A DNA stretch of 64,000 nt from QHXN01 sp032162705 (GCA_032162705.1 JAVRON010000131.1:1-64000); one strand, 5' to 3'; positions 8,925 through 19,084 are shown, counted from the stretch's first letter. The notes: a model not told the origin generated them from the letters alone. Translations and numbers: made by a program.

Positions 8925-8970
8925 CTAGAGGCTCAAGCAAAACTAGTCCCTAGCCTCCAGCCCCTAGTCT
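8925..8970. repeat. Heptamer repeat arm, right (CTAGCCT type)
   Basis: The units CTAGTCC, CTAGCCT, CCAGCCC and CTAGTCT at 8943-8970 are complementary to the left arm at 8481-8507. A single left-type unit (CTAGAGG, 8925-8931) precedes them, as if the four-helix-bundle gene had been inserted into the left arm of an older hairpin. The arm ends 7 bp before the ATG of the next gene. Confidence 0.8.
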
Positions 8971-8977
8971 CTATCAA

Positions 8978-10309
8978 ATGAGGAAGCAGATAGCACTCAT
9001 CAACGTCCGCCCCGTGTGGGCGCGCGCCCCGCTCGTGCTGTTGGCGCTAGGGGCGCTCGTCGTCGCGTGGTACGGCGTGCGTTGGGGCATCGGCAACACG
9101 ATGGCCGAGACCGCGCCCGTGTCTTACGCGAATGATCCGGGCGCGGCCTTCGAGGCGGCGGAGGCCGCGACGCGACTCGCACCGCACGACCCTTTGGGAC
9201 ACCTGATGGTGGCGCGTCTCAACCAGATCAGCTTCGAGCCGGAGGGCGTCCCGCGCGCGCTCAAAGAGTACGAGATAGCGGCGTCGCTTGCGCCGAACGA
9301 TTACCTCGTCTGGACGGAGGTGGGGCGCGCGCGCGCGGCGCTCGGCGATGCGGCGGGCGGTTTGGCATCACTGCGTCGCGCCGTCGCGCTCGCGCCGAAC
9401 TATGCGCAGCCGCGCTGGCATCTCGGCAACGCCCTTCTGCGTACGGGCGAGTTTGACGAAGCCTTCGCAGAGCTACGCCGCGCGGCGGACGCGGACGCTT
9501 CCTTGCGCCCGCAGGTCTTCAACCTCGCGTGGCAGGTCTACGGCCCCGACATGACGCGCGTCATCGACGTGGTGGGAAAGACGCCCGAGGCGCGCGCTCA
9601 ACTGATCGGGGTGCTCGCCGGGCGCTTGCGCTTTGAAGACGCACTGGCCGTCTGGGCTTCTTTAGGCGACGGAGGGCGACGCGAGCAGGCGTGGGCGGGC
9701 GACGCGCTCGCGCGCTCGCTCTACGCGCATGGGCAGGTTCGCCGCGCGCTTCAGGTGCTCTCCGAAGCAGCCAACGCGCCGCAAGGCTCCGGGACGGGGA
9801 AAATCTCGAACGGGAGTTTCGAGTCGGACATCGGGCAGGCGGGCAAACAACTCTTCCAGTGGGACGTGACGCAGGCCGCGGGCACGCAGGTCGTCGTTGA
9901 TGCGCGCTCCGCGCACTCGGGACGCCGCTCGCTGCGAATCGTCTTCAACGCCTCGGGCCAGATGGACTTCCGCAACATCTCGCAGGCGGTCGTCGTCGAT
10001 CCCTCGACTCACTACCGGCTGACCTTCTTCGTGAAGACTGAGGAGCTGAAAAGCGCCGCCACGCTCTACGCGATGGTGGCGGATATCGCTGCGCCGGACG
10101 CGGAGTTGGCGGCGAGCACGCCCTTGGCTTCGGGGACGAGCGACTGGCAGCAAGCTTCGCTTGAGTTCACCACGGGCCCCAAGACGGAGGCCGTGTTGAT
10201 TCGACTCGTCCGCACGGGCTGCGTCGAAGGAGTCTGCCCCATCTACGGAAAAATCTGGTATGACGATTTCAACCTCGAACGCGCAGGCGGGCGCACACCC
10301 GCGCGCTGA
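8978..10309 (+). CDS. TPR protein with N-terminal membrane anchor and C-terminal carbohydrate-binding-like domain
   Basis: The protein has 443 residues. An N-terminal hydrophobic segment (APLVLLALGALVVAWYGV) anchors it, with the rest probably outside the cytoplasm. Residues of about 45-260 are TPR-like helical repeats (for example ALGDAAGGLASLRRAVALAPNYAQPRWHLGNALL). The last 170 residues (from NGSFESDIG) look like a jelly-roll carbohydrate-binding module of the CBM4/9 type: GHSGRRSL-like core, aromatic strand positions and a closing IWYDDFNLE. It probably scaffolds or binds the polymer during assembly. Its end overlaps the start of the ligase gene by 50 bp, so the two are probably coupled. 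Confidence 0.8.
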   Translation: MRKQIALINVRPVWARAPLVLLALGALVVAWYGVRWGIGNTMAETAPVSYANDPGAAFEAAEAATRLAPHDPLGHLMVARLNQISFEPEGVPRALKEYEIAASLAPNDYLVWTEVGRARAALGDAAGGLASLRRAVALAPNYAQPRWHLGNALLRTGEFDEAFAELRRAADADASLRPQVFNLAWQVYGPDMTRVIDVVGKTPEARAQLIGVLAGRLRFEDALAVWASLGDGGRREQAWAGDALARSLYAHGQVRRALQVLSEAANAPQGSGTGKISNGSFESDIGQAGKQLFQWDVTQAAGTQVVVDARSAHSGRRSLRIVFNASGQMDFRNISQAVVVDPSTHYRLTFFVKTEELKSAATLYAMVADIAAPDAELAASTPLASGTSDWQQASLEFTTGPKTEAVLIRLVRTGCVEGVCPIYGKIWYDDFNLERAGGRTPAR

Positions 10310-11828
10310 CCTCATCGCGCCGCCCGACCCGCCGCCCTCCGCGCCGCAGCCTGCGACGGCGGCGGAGTTGCCGCGCACAATCTGGAGCCGCTTTATCATT
10401 CTCATGCTGTGCCTCGCGGTCGTGACGACGACGCTCGCTTTCGGCACGGTTCACGCATGGTCGCTCGCGGTCTTCCAGTTGAGCGCAGGCATAGTCTTCG
10501 CGCTCTGGATGGCGGACGCCTGGCGCACGCGCGTGCTCAGGATAAGCCGCAGTTCTTTGCAGCTTCCTCTGCTCGGACTCTTCGCCGTCGGACTCGTACA
10601 GCTCTTACCGCTCGGTCTGGGCGCGGCGCAGGAACTCGGCGGCGCGCTCGCAGCCGACCCGACGCGCGCACTCTCGTTCGACCCCTTTGCGACGCGCGTC
10701 GCGCTCATCGAACTCGCAGGGCTGACAGTCTACTTCGCCGCCGCGCTCGCTTTTATCGACAGCCCGCGCCGCCTGCGCCTCGTCGCGCGGCTCGTCATCA
10801 TCTTCGGCTTCGTGCTCGCCGTCTACGGGCTAATGCAGCACTTCGTCAACCCGCGCACCATCTTCTGGGTGAGAGAGCCTCAGCAGGCCGAGCCGTTCGG
10901 CCCATACATCAATCGCCACCACTTCGCGGGCTACATGGAGCTGACGCTCGCGATGCCTCTGGGACTGCTGTTTGCGGGCGCGGTCGGGCGCGAGCGCATC
11001 GCGCTCTACGCCTTCGCCTCCGCGATTATGGCTATCGCGCTCGTGATGACGAACTCGCGCGGCGGCATGCTCAGCATGGTCTGCGAGATCATGTTCCTCG
11101 CGGCGGTGGCGACGTTGGCGCGCGGTCGCTCACGCGAAGTCGAGCGGCGCGACAGGGCCACGCGCATGCGCGCGGCGGCGGTAAGAATCGGGCTTGGGTT
11201 CGCGATGGTCTTGGCGGTCTTCGTCGGCGTGCTCTACTTTGGCGGCGAGGACGCCTTGAGCCGCCTCGTCGGCTCGGTCAACAGCGCCGACCCGACGACG
11301 GGGCGCGCGCATTTCTGGCAGGGCACGCTCGGTATCATCAAAGATCATCCATTGCTCGGCACCGGCCTCGGCGCGTTCAGCGCAGTCTACCCGCGCTACG
11401 ACACATCGAACGGAATGTATCGTTTGGAGCAGGCGCACAACGACTATCTGCAAATCCTCTCGGACGCAGGCGTAGTGGGCGGACTGCTCGGCCTCGCGTT
11501 CGTCGCCGTTCTGTTCTGGACGGCGCTGCGCCGCATGCAGTCGCACGACCGTTTCCGGCGTGGCGTGGCTTTGGGCGCGCTCGCGGGCTGCGCGGGTGTG
11601 CTCGTCCACAGCTTCTTCGACTTCACGCTGCACACGACCGCGAACGCGCTCCTCTTCCTTGTCCTCGCCGCGCTTGCCACCGTCAACGGCCGCGTGGAGG
11701 AGCCAGACACGGAGGGCGGCAGTCGACGCCATCGACGACGCCGACGCCGTCAACACCACGGCTCGGATGCGCAGGACGATGCCCCGCCACACGCCGCCGA
11801 GCGGGAAAAAGAGGGCGTGGCGGCGTGA
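10260..11828 (+). CDS. O-antigen ligase/polymerase family membrane protein (Wzy/WaaL type)
   Basis: The protein has 522 residues with about ten to twelve predicted membrane segments and the large periplasmic loop typical of Wzy_C proteins; the motif region GRAHFWQGTLGIIKDHPLLGTGLGAF followed by EQAHNDYLQILSDAGVVGG is characteristic. Such proteins either polymerise repeat units or ligate a finished glycan to its acceptor, at the outer face of the inner membrane. The start at 10260 gives a Pro/Ala-rich cytoplasmic leader of about 40 residues and a 50-bp overlap with the TPR gene; an internal start is possible. The C-terminal 40 residues are polar and His/Arg-rich. A second member of the family lies at 17339-19084. 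Confidence 0.85.
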   Translation: MTISTSNAQAGAHPRADLIAPPDPPPSAPQPATAAELPRTIWSRFIILMLCLAVVTTTLAFGTVHAWSLAVFQLSAGIVFALWMADAWRTRVLRISRSSLQLPLLGLFAVGLVQLLPLGLGAAQELGGALAADPTRALSFDPFATRVALIELAGLTVYFAAALAFIDSPRRLRLVARLVIIFGFVLAVYGLMQHFVNPRTIFWVREPQQAEPFGPYINRHHFAGYMELTLAMPLGLLFAGAVGRERIALYAFASAIMAIALVMTNSRGGMLSMVCEIMFLAAVATLARGRSREVERRDRATRMRAAAVRIGLGFAMVLAVFVGVLYFGGEDALSRLVGSVNSADPTTGRAHFWQGTLGIIKDHPLLGTGLGAFSAVYPRYDTSNGMYRLEQAHNDYLQILSDAGVVGGLLGLAFVAVLFWTALRRMQSHDRFRRGVALGALAGCAGVLVHSFFDFTLHTTANALLFLVLAALATVNGRVEEPDTEGGSRRHRRRRRRQHHGSDAQDDAPPHAAEREKEGVAA

Positions 11829-11884
11829 GAGTCGCTGGTACAATGTCGGGGCTTTCAAGTTGGGAAGAAATTCAGTCTGGAGAA

Positions 11885-12839
<955 letters not shown>

Positions 12840-12850
<11 letters not shown>

Positions 12851-12932
12851 CAAGTGACAAGTAACAGGTTAAAGAACTTGCCCTGCTCGTCACTCGTCAC
12901 TCGTCACTGCTTTCCCCATCACTTGTCACTTG
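12840..12932. repeat. Heptamer inverted repeat (GTGACRA / TCGTCAC)
   Basis: The left arm GTGACGA, GTGACAA, GTGACAA, GTAACAG (12840-12867) begins inside the upstream coding sequence and includes its TGA stop. The right arm has three TCGTCAC units (12887-12907) and two TCACTTG units (12919-12932). The arms can pair into a long hairpin in the transcript. Confidence 0.9.
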
Positions 12933-12936
12933 AACT

Positions 12937-14772
12937 ATGGCTGATACTCAACACACGGACGTTCCGGCAACTGTGCCCGGCATGTGCCTGGCGGCGCTGG
13001 CCGGGCACGCGAAGCCGGATGCGCTGAGTCTGAAGAAGGATGGGGTGTGGCTGCACATCCCCGGTGAGGCCATCATCAAACGCGTGCGCGCAGTCGCGCT
13101 CGGCCTCTCGGCGCTCGGCGTCAAGCGCGGCGACCGCGTGGCGCTCCTTTCTGAAAACCGGCCCGACTGGTCTGTCGTCGATCTCGCCATCCTCAGCCTC
13201 GGCGCAGTGAACGTTCCCATCTACACGACGCAGGCTCCCGAGCAGGTGCGCTACATCCTCGAAGACTCGGGCGCGCGCGTCCTGTTCGTCTCGGGGAAGA
13301 AAGTCTTCCGGCACGCGCGCCCCGGCATCCTCCCCGTCGAAGGGCTTGAGCGCATCGTCTTCTTCGACACCGACGCCGCCGCGGCGCACGAAGGCGCTCT
13401 GACGCTCTTCGAGCTGGAGCAGACGGGCGCTGCGCTCGACGCTGCCTCGCCGGAAACGTTCGACCGCGCCCTTCAAGCCGTCGGCGCGGGAGACCTCGCG
13501 ACGATCATCTACACGTCGGGGACGACGGGCGAGCCGAAAGGCGTGATGCTCGCGCATGAGAACTTCGTCTCGAACGTGTTGGCGATCACGGACGCGCTGC
13601 CGATTCATTCGACCGACGTGGCGCTCTCAGTCCTTCCGCTCTCGCACATCTTCGAGCGTGTGGTCTTCTACGTCTTCTGCTGGAACGGCGTCTCGGTGGC
13701 CTACGCGCCTTCGTTCGATCTGGTCGGCGAGTACCTGCGCGAAGTGCGCCCGACGATCATGACGGCCGTGCCGCGTCTCTTCGAGAAGGTCTTCCACAAG
13801 ATAGTGAAGAAGGGGACGGCGGAAGGCGGTTGGAAGTCGAAGCTCTTTAACTGGGCGCTCGGCGTCGGTCAGCAGTACGCGGAGCTTGAGGATAAGGGCG
13901 AGCCAGTCCCACCGCTGCTTGAGATTCAACAGGAGGTTGCGAGCCGGCTCGTCTTCTCGAAGTGGCGCGAGGGCGTGGGCGGTCGTCTGCGCTTCTTCGT
14001 CTCGGGCGGTGCGCCCCTCTCGCCCGCGCTCTCTTACGCCTTCCTCGGCGCGGGCGTGGTGATACTGCAAGGCTACGGGATGACCGAGACGTGCATCGTC
14101 GCGGCGAACCGCCCCGAAGACAATCGCGTCGGCTCGGTGGGTCTTCCGTTTCCGGGCGTCGAGGTCAGGACGGACGCCGACGGCGAGATTCTCGTGCGCG
14201 GGACGAACCTGATGCGCGGCTATTACAACCACGAGGGAGAGACCGCCGCGGTCTTCAACTCCGAAGGCTGGTTCAAGACGGGCGACGTTGGGAGAATCGA
14301 CGAGCGCGGAAGGCTCTACATCACGGACAGGAAGAAGGAGCTGTTCAAGCTGTCGAACGGTAAGTACGTCGCGCCGCAACTCGTCGAGAGTTTAATCAAG
14401 CAGAGCCAGTTCGTCACACAGGTCGTCGTCATCGGCGCGGGGCGCAAGCAACCCGCCGCGCTCATCGTCCCGGACTGGGAGGCGCTCTCTTCGGCGCTCC
14501 CCACGCCGCAGGCCGAAGAGCACACGCTGCGCGTCGCCTGGAGCCGAAACCCGGCGGCCGTCAAGTTAATCCAGCGCGAGGTGAGCGAGCTGACCAAGCC
14601 GCTCGCAGACTTTGAGCGTGTGCGCCGAGTCGCGCTTCTGCCCGAAGACTTCTCCATCGACGGCGGCGAGTTGACGCCGACGCTCAAGGTCAAGCGGCGC
14701 GTCATCGACGAAAAATACAGCGGCCTCATCGAAGAAATTTACAACGGCACCACTCCGGCTAGAGAAGAGTAG
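12937..14772 (+). CDS. AMP-dependent acyl-CoA synthetase (long-chain type)
   Basis: This ANL-family adenylating enzyme has 611 residues. The AMP-binding P-loop motif IIYTSGTTGEPKG lies near residue 190, GYGMTETC is the family A5-type motif, and the C-terminal half has GWFKTGDVG and ITDRKKELFKLSNGKYVAPQ. Length and the last motif are typical of long-chain fatty acyl-CoA synthetases of the FadD15 type. The reaction is fatty acid + ATP + CoA to acyl-CoA. Acyl-activating enzymes also occur in exosortase/EPS loci, where they may supply acyl groups for glycan decoration, but it could be a housekeeping lipid gene. A heptamer hairpin separates it from the previous gene by 4 bp. Confidence 0.85.
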   Translation: MADTQHTDVPATVPGMCLAALAGHAKPDALSLKKDGVWLHIPGEAIIKRVRAVALGLSALGVKRGDRVALLSENRPDWSVVDLAILSLGAVNVPIYTTQAPEQVRYILEDSGARVLFVSGKKVFRHARPGILPVEGLERIVFFDTDAAAAHEGALTLFELEQTGAALDAASPETFDRALQAVGAGDLATIIYTSGTTGEPKGVMLAHENFVSNVLAITDALPIHSTDVALSVLPLSHIFERVVFYVFCWNGVSVAYAPSFDLVGEYLREVRPTIMTAVPRLFEKVFHKIVKKGTAEGGWKSKLFNWALGVGQQYAELEDKGEPVPPLLEIQQEVASRLVFSKWREGVGGRLRFFVSGGAPLSPALSYAFLGAGVVILQGYGMTETCIVAANRPEDNRVGSVGLPFPGVEVRTDADGEILVRGTNLMRGYYNHEGETAAVFNSEGWFKTGDVGRIDERGRLYITDRKKELFKLSNGKYVAPQLVESLIKQSQFVTQVVVIGAGRKQPAALIVPDWEALSSALPTPQAEEHTLRVAWSRNPAAVKLIQREVSELTKPLADFERVRRVALLPEDFSIDGGELTPTLKVKRRVIDEKYSGLIEEIYNGTTPAREE

Positions 14773-14783
14773 CCGGGCGTCGA

Positions 14784-14877
14784 ATAAGCCACCGCAGACA
14801 CAGAGACACAGAGATTAATAAAGGGCTTGTCTTAACCTTTCTTAATCTCTGTGTCTCTCGCGTCTGCGGTGGCTTAT
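14784..14877. repeat. Palindromic CAGACACAGAGA repeat, copy 2
   Basis: This 94-bp near-perfect inverted repeat has a left arm starting ATAAGCCACCGCAGACACAG and a right arm ending CTGCGGTGGCTTAT. It lies between the convergent ends of the acyl-CoA synthetase gene and the minus-strand zinc-finger gene, where it could stop transcription from both sides. Confidence 0.85.
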
Positions 14878-14896
14878 CTGATTTTTTCTAAAAGGC

Positions 14897-15214
14897 TCAG
14901 GCGTCCGTCAGCGTCATGCGCTCTATCTCCAGAAGCGACTCGGCGAAGCGTGCGCGATTGAAGGACGGCTCGGAGAGGATTTCTTCGGCGAGGAGGCGCA
15001 GCGGCGCGGGCATCGCGAGGACGGCGAAGGGGAGAGCGTTCGCCGGCTGCGCGAAGCGGGAGAGCAGTTGCAACTCCGCGCCGCAAAAGTCGCAGGCGGC
15101 CACATGCTCGGCGACGCACGTGGTGCCGTACGAGTCAAGGCAGAAGGTCAGCAGCGCATCGGAATGTGGGCACGTCCGAAGCTTTCGGAATCCGACTGTG
15201 CTTATAGAGGACAT
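14897..15214 (-). CDS. Small zinc-finger protein, possible anti-sigma factor
   Basis: The protein has 105 residues and is the only complete minus-strand gene in the window. It contains CVAEHVAACDFCGAE, an H-x3-C-x2-C arrangement as in the zinc-binding anti-sigma (zf-HC2/ZAS) domain, with an upstream Cys/His pair (CPHSD). No membrane segment is present, so it would be a soluble regulator. ATG 15214 is chosen because AAGGAG lies about 9 bp upstream on the same strand. It is divergent from the sigma-factor-like gene at 15852, separated by about 640 bp. The family match is by motif only. Confidence 0.6.
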   Translation of the reverse strand: MSSISTVGFRKLRTCPHSDALLTFCLDSYGTTCVAEHVAACDFCGAELQLLSRFAQPANALPFAVLAMPAPLRLLAEEILSEPSFNRARFAESLLEIERMTLTDA

Positions 15215-15851
15215 GAACGCTCCTTGCATCTCTGGGTTTATCGCCGCCGACCGACCGGGGGGTGTCTTTCGGGACGGTGCGCGCGAAGCTCCTTTCGGTA
15301 AAGCACAGCGTTGGGCGGAAAGGTCGGGCGAAGGGCACTGGCCTCTTGTCTGTCGCGGCCAGCCGTCAAAACCCCGTCTCTGGCGCTTCACTCGTGCACG
15401 GAAGTTAAAGTACCAATCCGTCGCTTCTTCCAAACTTTCATCCCTCGCGGGGCACACACTGCCGCCCGTTTTTCCTGATTTATCAATACCTTGCCCGCTA
15501 TGTAAAAAGATGTTGCTCAATTGCGGGTTTGCTGTTACCATCTCAAAGTGCTCGGGGCGACGCCTACGCGGTGACGCAAGACCCGAACCCTTCACGGTGG
15601 CCGCGCCAGAATACCCTTTGCGGCAGACCGGCGCGCGCTTCCCCTGCAAGGTCATCATTCAAATCACAGAGCCAGCGGAGCGCAGATGTTCTCTCCCGGA
15701 TTATCACGTCTCGTTTGTGGCGTAAGAGTTTAAGCCGACGACGCACCTGAGACGCCCGATGCTTCTTTCCCCAAAAGCCTTTCCCGATCCTCCTCTACGG
15801 ACGCATCTACCGAATCTCCGACCTTGCTCCTAACTAATCAGAACCAGTAAC
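15215..15851. other. Divergent intergenic region, no gene recognised
   Basis: This 637-bp gap lies between the minus-strand zinc-finger gene and the plus-strand sigma-like gene. I see no convincing coding frame; the open frames across it lack family features. A possible sigma70-like pair TTGCTC-17 bp-TACCAT lies at 15513-15541 on the plus strand, but it is weak. It probably holds promoters for both genes. Confidence 0.4.
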
Positions 15852-17066
15852 ATGGCTGCAACATCTGCCGATCAAGATCAACACTTGAACGACTCCATGA
15901 CAAGCGCAACGGAAGAGACATCCCCTACCCCGCAGGGACGCGCCCACGGCACGCCGGATCGCCAGCAGCGACACGCGGGTGCCTGGGTCGAAATCCTGCG
16001 CCGCTCGGATGTCAGTCGCCTGTGGACGGAACTCCAGCGCCTCGTCGTCAACCACCCGCTCGTGCGCGCCTCTTACAGCGCCGGCCTGCTCGTCGAAGAG
16101 GGCGACCGCGGCAGCGCCTACCTCGACATGACGCAGGAGCTTTTCGTCACTCTCCTTGCCAAGTCGCGCTTCCAGCACTATCTCGACTCGGAGATGACGG
16201 ACGCCGAGATCGAGTGCGAGATCAGCCAGATCGAGCTGACGAACCTTTTGACGGCCGAGCTGCGCAAGCGACACCCCGAAAGCTACCGCCTCGCGCGCCG
16301 CATCTCGACCATCATTCAGTCTTCGGCCAATTTCCGCCGCGTCGATTCCGGTAGCGGCGAAGACGAGCCGCACCGACGCCTCGTTGACCGCGTCTACGGC
16401 TTGAGAGAGTGGCGCGGCGACAAGCAGCGTCGCGCGCACGCCGAACTCGAAGAGCGCGCGCAGATGATCCCCGTGCGCCAGCGCGACACGCGCATGGTCG
16501 GCTGCACGGGCGACGCACAGATCATCATCAGCAACTCCGACCTCGAAGATTTGATCGTCTCGGTGATGGACGCCTGCGACTCGCCGGTGGACGTGCGGAC
16601 TCTGCGCGGTCTCGTCATGTCGCGCCTGCCCGTGATGGACATCTATCTCGTGCCCATCGGCGGCGACGACTCGGACGAGGGACGCGCCTTCGAGCCGGTG
16701 GACGGGCGCGAGAACCCCGAGCAGTCTCTCTTACGGCGCGAGTCGGAGGACGAGGCCGCCACCTACGTCGATGAGTTCCTGAACGGCTTGCACGCCGCCG
16801 TGCGCGGCAAGGGCAAGCAGTACGACCGCATGCTCGGCGTGCTGTGGTATTGTTATCTTTGCCCGGCGCACATCACGCAGCTCGAAGCCGCCGCGCGCTT
16901 AAACGTCTCTGACTCGCTCGTCTCCGACTATCGCCGCCGCATCGAGCAGCAGTTGCGCGCGCTCTCTCTGACGGGTATTGAGGAGGCACGCCGGTTCGAG
17001 ACGGCTTTGCGCGAGCGCGTGCGCACACTTGTCTTCGTCGGCAGCGAGGAGAGCGTGACGGTTTAA
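15852..17066 (+). CDS. Sigma-factor-like regulatory protein (unassigned family)
   Basis: The protein has 404 residues. After a disordered N-terminus, residues of about 50-165 contain YLDMTQELFVTLLAKSRF, which resembles sigma70 region 2 (the DxxQE-[FV] signature), then a helical stretch (RKRHPESYRLARRIS). The C-terminal 80 residues (CPAHITQLEAAARLNVSDSLVSDYRRRIEQQLRAL) look like a helix-turn-helix of the region 4 type. About 170 residues separate the two, far more than in a typical ECF sigma factor. I do not recognise a named family. Its divergent zinc-finger neighbour supports a sigma/anti-sigma pair controlling the surrounding EPS genes, but this is an inference. Confidence 0.55.
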   Translation: MAATSADQDQHLNDSMTSATEETSPTPQGRAHGTPDRQQRHAGAWVEILRRSDVSRLWTELQRLVVNHPLVRASYSAGLLVEEGDRGSAYLDMTQELFVTLLAKSRFQHYLDSEMTDAEIECEISQIELTNLLTAELRKRHPESYRLARRISTIIQSSANFRRVDSGSGEDEPHRRLVDRVYGLREWRGDKQRRAHAELEERAQMIPVRQRDTRMVGCTGDAQIIISNSDLEDLIVSVMDACDSPVDVRTLRGLVMSRLPVMDIYLVPIGGDDSDEGRAFEPVDGRENPEQSLLRRESEDEAATYVDEFLNGLHAAVRGKGKQYDRMLGVLWYCYLCPAHITQLEAAARLNVSDSLVSDYRRRIEQQLRALSLTGIEEARRFETALRERVRTLVFVGSEESVTV

Positions 17067-17338
17067 CTTCCGGTCGCGGGGCGTGAGAAGCGCGCGGCCC
17101 GTAGACATTGACGCGTCCGTTTAAAGTGTCGGCTGAAGGCCGTCCGCCTTGAGCCTGACGAAGAGAATTGGTACTTAACGCCCGCGCGCGGATTGCCCCC
17201 GTGCGCGGCGTTGAGGTTTAGTGGCGGTGACGTTGTCGGTCGCCGAGTCCGGCGCTGAGTTCATCACCGAAGTCCGGCTGGGTTCGTATAGTCGCAGGGC
17301 GACTTCAAACGAACAGCCGTCGTTTCCGAGTGCCGTCA
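17067..17338. other. Intergenic region before second Wzy-like gene
   Basis: No gene is seen. A GC-rich imperfect stem (about 17179-17213, CGCCCGCGCGCGG and its partner) could end transcription of the sigma-like gene. No clear promoter hexamers are visible. Confidence 0.3.
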
Positions 17339-19084
17339 ATGCCGTCTCATCGTTTGACCAGCGATTACGAGCCTGTCACGCCTTTGCGGCGTGCGCCCCT
17401 GCACAGGGAAGAGGCGTGGGACGACGCGCCGCCTTCGGGGACGCGGGACGACGACGGCGGCCTCGACTTCAACGTTGACGCGGATACGGAGCGACTCTCT
17501 TCAGCCGACCACACTTCGGACGGTCAGACTTCAGACGAGCACACGTTTACACGGACGGCGAGACGGTCGCAGGACGCGGGCGCAAAGCAGACCGGGCGCG
17601 CAAAGAAGCCCTGGCTGGAGAGTTGGAGCACGCGGCGCGGTCATCTCTTGGGTTTCCTCGGTCTCTTCCTCTTCACGTTCATCCTCTACTATCGCCCGTA
17701 CGAGCAGGTCTCCGCACTCGCCTCGTTCACCTCGATGGCCTTCTGGACGGCGATGTTGACGCTCGCCTTCTACTTCCCCACACAACTCTCGCTCGAAGGC
17801 ACGCTGACGGCTCGGCCCCTTGAAGTCAACCTGCTCCTGCTCTTCGTGCTGACGGCGCTGCTCTCGATTCCGCTCGCGCTCAACCGAGGCGAGGCTTGGG
17901 ATACCTTCGTCGAGCCATTCAGTAAGGCCGCGCTGATGTTTCTCGTCATCGTCAACACGGTGCGGACGATGAGGCGTCTGCGCTGGATGTTGCTGCTCGG
18001 CATCTCTGTGGGCTGTGTGCTGAGCGCGGTGGCGCTGAACGACTATCGTCACGGACTCTTCACGGTCGAGGGCTACCGCGTCACAGGGAGCATCGGCAAT
18101 CTCTTCGGCAACCCGAACGACATGGCGATTCACCTCGTCACGGTGATACCCGTCGTTGTGGCCTTCATGTTCGGCGCGCGGGGCCTGAAGAGACTCGTCT
18201 ACGCTTTCTGCCTTTTCCTGCTGGTGGGCGGGATGATGGTCACGTTCTCGCGCGGCGGCTTTCTGGGTCTGGCGGGCGGGGCGGTGGTGCTCGCGTGGAA
18301 GCTGGGGCGGCGCAACCGCTTCGCCGTGCTGGGGGTGATGCTGGTGGCAGTCGTCTTGATGGTGCTGCTTGCGCCGGGCGGCTACTCGACGCGTCTGCTC
18401 TCCATCTTCGATTCGAGCCTCGACCCCGTCGGCTCTTCGAGCGCGCGCCAGCAACTACTCTTCCTCTCAGCCAGGACGGCGCTGCTCCATCCTCTGTTCG
18501 GCGTCGGCATGGGGAACTTTCACATCATCTCGATTCGCGAGGCCGTGACGCACAACTCTTACACGCAGGTCGCATCCGAGATGGGGATGACGGCGCTCGT
18601 CATCTACACGCTCTTCATCATCACGCCGCTCCGGCGGCTCAAGCGAATCGAGCGCGCCACGCTTGAGTCGCGCCGCGCGTCGAGCTTCTACTATCTCGCC
18701 GTCGGCATGCAGGCGAGCCTCGTGGCCTACATGATCGGCAGCTTCTTCGGCGCGATAGCCTACCAGTGGTACGTCTACTACCTTGTCGGCTACGCCGTCG
18801 CGCTACGCCGCATCTACGCCACGACCGACGAGGTCAAAGAGGTTGGAGCCGCAGCGTTAGAGGAGAAGTTTAAGACAAATGCCGCGGACGTTTTTGTTGA
18901 GACGAAGACCACCGACGACAATCTGATTGGGACGAACACCAACGACAATCCGGTCGAGACAAAGACCGCCGGTGATGTGATCGAGACGAAGGCGGGCGGC
19001 GAGACGACGTTGCGACCGCCCGGCTCTGCCGGGAGCGGCGTGGTGCTCTACGACGCGCAGAGCGCGCGGGTCGTTGCCGTATGA
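17339..19084 (+). CDS. Second O-antigen ligase/polymerase family membrane protein
   Basis: The protein has 581 residues. A disordered N-terminal region of about 95 residues precedes about ten to twelve membrane segments and a Wzy_C-type loop with SARQQLLFLSARTALLHPLFGVGMGNFH and THNSYTQVASEMG. It differs clearly from the protein at 10260-11828, so one may be the polymerase and the other the ligase. The C-terminus carries a degenerate Thr/Asn/Glu-rich repeat (ETKTTDDN, GTNTNDN, ETKTAGD, ETKAGGE). GTG 17330 is an alternative start, three codons earlier. The stop overlaps the next ATG in an ATGA arrangement. Confidence 0.85.
   Translation: MPSHRLTSDYEPVTPLRRAPLHREEAWDDAPPSGTRDDDGGLDFNVDADTERLSSADHTSDGQTSDEHTFTRTARRSQDAGAKQTGRAKKPWLESWSTRRGHLLGFLGLFLFTFILYYRPYEQVSALASFTSMAFWTAMLTLAFYFPTQLSLEGTLTARPLEVNLLLLFVLTALLSIPLALNRGEAWDTFVEPFSKAALMFLVIVNTVRTMRRLRWMLLLGISVGCVLSAVALNDYRHGLFTVEGYRVTGSIGNLFGNPNDMAIHLVTVIPVVVAFMFGARGLKRLVYAFCLFLLVGGMMVTFSRGGFLGLAGGAVVLAWKLGRRNRFAVLGVMLVAVVLMVLLAPGGYSTRLLSIFDSSLDPVGSSSARQQLLFLSARTALLHPLFGVGMGNFHIISIREAVTHNSYTQVASEMGMTALVIYTLFIITPLRRLKRIERATLESRRASSFYYLAVGMQASLVAYMIGSFFGAIAYQWYVYYLVGYAVALRRIYATTDEVKEVGAAALEEKFKTNAADVFVETKTTDDNLIGTNTNDNPVETKTAGDVIETKAGGETTLRPPGSAGSGVVLYDAQSARVVAV

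Noticed and set aside
10409..11884. Long open frame in phase with the UXS-like gene, running through the ligase gene
   Set aside because: It overlaps a clear polytopic membrane protein in another frame, is rich in Arg and His, and has no domain features before the RILVTGG motif. It reflects the GC-rich codon bias.
15513..15541. TTGCTC-17-TACCAT as promoter of the sigma-like gene
   Set aside because: Both hexamers match poorly and it is 310 bp from the start; kept only as a remark.
14916..15725. Plus-strand open frame opposite the zinc-finger gene
   Set aside because: It has no recognisable domain and overlaps a minus-strand gene with a good ribosome-binding site and Cys/His motif.
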